Part shown: positions 36,134-36,983 of the stretch, piece after piece
Numbering within the stretch: position 1 is the stretch's first letter
Layout of the letters: the number at the start of each line of letters is the position of its first letter
Origin: a virus
Length of the DNA: 36,983 bases
IMG/VR virus record: IMGVR_UViG_3300049855_000197
Span: 1 to 36,983 of that record
Reading direction: 5' to 3' (one strand)
Notes under the pieces: generated by a model
Databases searched by the model: none
The model's input: only the letters and a program-made list of their open reading frames with translations
Told to the model about the DNA's origin: nothing
Made by a program: the position numbers and the translations under genes

Positions 36134-36983
36134 TATTCACCCCAGTTCGTTACGATCCAGTTGCCGCGTAGCACCTTGACCGCGAGTAGAATATCCATAC
36201 GCAGATACTCTTGGTGATTACCGCCATCACGCCAGAATTCCGTCTTAACGGGGATTCCGTCGAGCGTCTTCATGCTTGCCAAACCTTTGATTTCAGGCAT
36301 GACAGGTGGCAAGAATACAGCTGCTACAGCTTTGGGAGTGTAAATCAAGTTCTGGTAAGATAACGCACCAGAAGAACCGCCATTAAGCCAAGTAACTGCA
36401 ACAGAGCCAGCACCAGCACCGGAAACGTTTCTGGTCGAGCCAGTCAGAACCACCGCCTCAGTCAAGACCACAGTCAAAGCTTCGCCGCCTGTTGAGGTAG
36501 CGAGGGAAGCGAGACGGAATACTTTCAGCTTAGGCAATGTGGCCTTGGTCTGTGGGTCTACCTCGAATACATCGGCGATGGTGAATGCCATGCCAGCCGT
36601 AAACGTTTTAGAGACACCAACCGAGGTCATGGTTTGAGTAGTACCGGCAATCAAAGCAACGGAAAGTGAGGCATCAGAATTTACACCCGTTCCATTAGCA
36701 AGACGGTAGATGCTTGGAGAACCAAACATATTCACGCCAGCCATGTTTTTCAGCTTCCCAGTGATATACTGGTTGCTAATCTGGGTGGTTGGATTGCTCA
36801 AAGCTTTGGTGTTATCCATCAGCTTTGAGAGAGCGGTGTAGGAGTGGGCTCCGAAAATTTCCCCCATTTGAGGGATGCGCTGTTCAGACAAACGAGCGAC
36901 ACCATCAGAAATGGAGAGGAAAGAGCCGGGAACGGTTCCGGGAGTGTTACCAGCATCAAGCAAAGAGCCTTCCGCCATTGTTT
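36133..36983 (-). CDS. Major capsid (coat) protein, C-terminal part, P22 gp5-like
   Basis: This is the continuation of the coat gene across the circle junction; the first residues here (MAEGSLLDAGNTPG) are residues 125 onward of the whole 405-aa protein, not a start. The segment has the QRIPQMGEIFGAHSYTALSK block and a Thr/Ala-rich insertion (about residues 250-330 of the whole, with RNVSGAGAGSVAVTW), plausibly the I-domain-type insertion, then a C-terminal KVLRGNWIVTNWGE. Anyone annotating the window linearly would split it; it should be one gene. Coupled to the downstream gene by TAATG. Confidence 0.85.
   Translation of the reverse strand, partial: TMAEGSLLDAGNTPGTVPGSFLSISDGVARLSEQRIPQMGEIFGAHSYTALSKLMDNTKALSNPTTQISNQYITGKLKNMAGVNMFGSPSIYRLANGTGVNSDASLSVALIAGTTQTMTSVGVSKTFTAGMAFTIADVFEVDPQTKATLPKLKVFRLASLATSTGGEALTVVLTEAVVLTGSTRNVSGAGAGSVAVTWLNGGSSGALSYQNLIYTPKAVAAVFLPPVMPEIKGLASMKTLDGIPVKTEFWRDGGNHQEYLRMDILLAVKVLRGNWIVTNWGE
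36857..36983. repeat. 127-bp terminal direct repeat, right copy
   Basis: Exact copy of 1-127; see the left copy for its interpretation as a contig-end overlap of a circular genome. Confidence 0.95.

Overview
The window is an essentially complete genome of a short-tailed, P22-like bacteriophage. Its first 127 bases (1-127) are repeated exactly at its end (36857-36983), and the major capsid gene is cut by the window edge and reads continuously across the junction, so the molecule closes into a circle of 36,856 bp. The replicon carries a P22-type morphogenesis set: small and large terminase, portal, scaffold, coat, tail accessory factor, DNA-stabilisation protein and three ejection-type proteins. 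It also has an Erf-type annealing protein, a NinG-type nuclease, and an initiator plus helicase loader. A lipobox protein, near-consensus sigma70 promoters and strong AGGAGG ribosome sites point to a Gram-negative host, probably a pseudomonadote; I cannot name it. I see no integrase, no excisionase, no tRNA and no CRISPR array.

Layout. (1) One very long leftward virion operon starts at about 5822, runs down to position 1, continues across the circle junction at 36856 and ends at a terminator at 19971-19998. Its order is 46-aa protein, terS, terL, portal, scaffold, coat, two decoration/fibre-like proteins, glycosyltransferase, another small virion-type protein, gp4-like, gp10-like, three ejection-type proteins, two small membrane proteins, a hypothetical, a cupin, and a fibre/adhesin block (beta-helix-like, kelch propeller, repeat protein, terminal fibre). 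Most junctions are TAATG or ATGA overlaps. (2) A short rightward unit (5913-6510) starts with a Cro/C1-size HTH protein; the divergent region carries repeated TTTGGT elements and an inverted repeat. (3) Two leftward accessory operons fill 12665-6507. The first begins with a ribbon-helix-helix regulator and includes a two-TM holin candidate, an M15-type endolysin and NinG. The second holds small zinc-ribbon, Lar-like and unknown proteins, a lipoprotein and an 18-aa basic peptide with the best ribosome site in the window. (4) The region 12700-13137 has no genes but holds divergent promoters, a candidate terminated small RNA and a structured leader. (5) A rightward replication operon (13138-16353) holds an HNH nuclease, an initiator with an internal candidate origin, a helicase loader, a DNA methyltransferase and small proteins. 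(6) Two further leftward early operons (19905 to 18594 and 18524 to 16644) hold small proteins, the Erf homologue and an SSB-like protein, ending at a hairpin terminator.

How it works together. The early leftward promoters at 9571-9599, 18569-18597 and 19925-19953 share TTGACA, a 17-nt spacer and, in part, the same leader sequence, so they are probably co-expressed. The initiator, origin and loader recruit the host helicase; Erf, SSB and NinG handle recombination; the methyltransferase and Lar-like proteins look anti-restriction. The most notable items are the 11-bp-phased repeats inside the initiator gene, the ADP-ribosyltransferase-like tail on the largest ejection-type protein, the palindrome over a predicted leaderless RHH promoter, and the structured RNAs between the divergent early operons.
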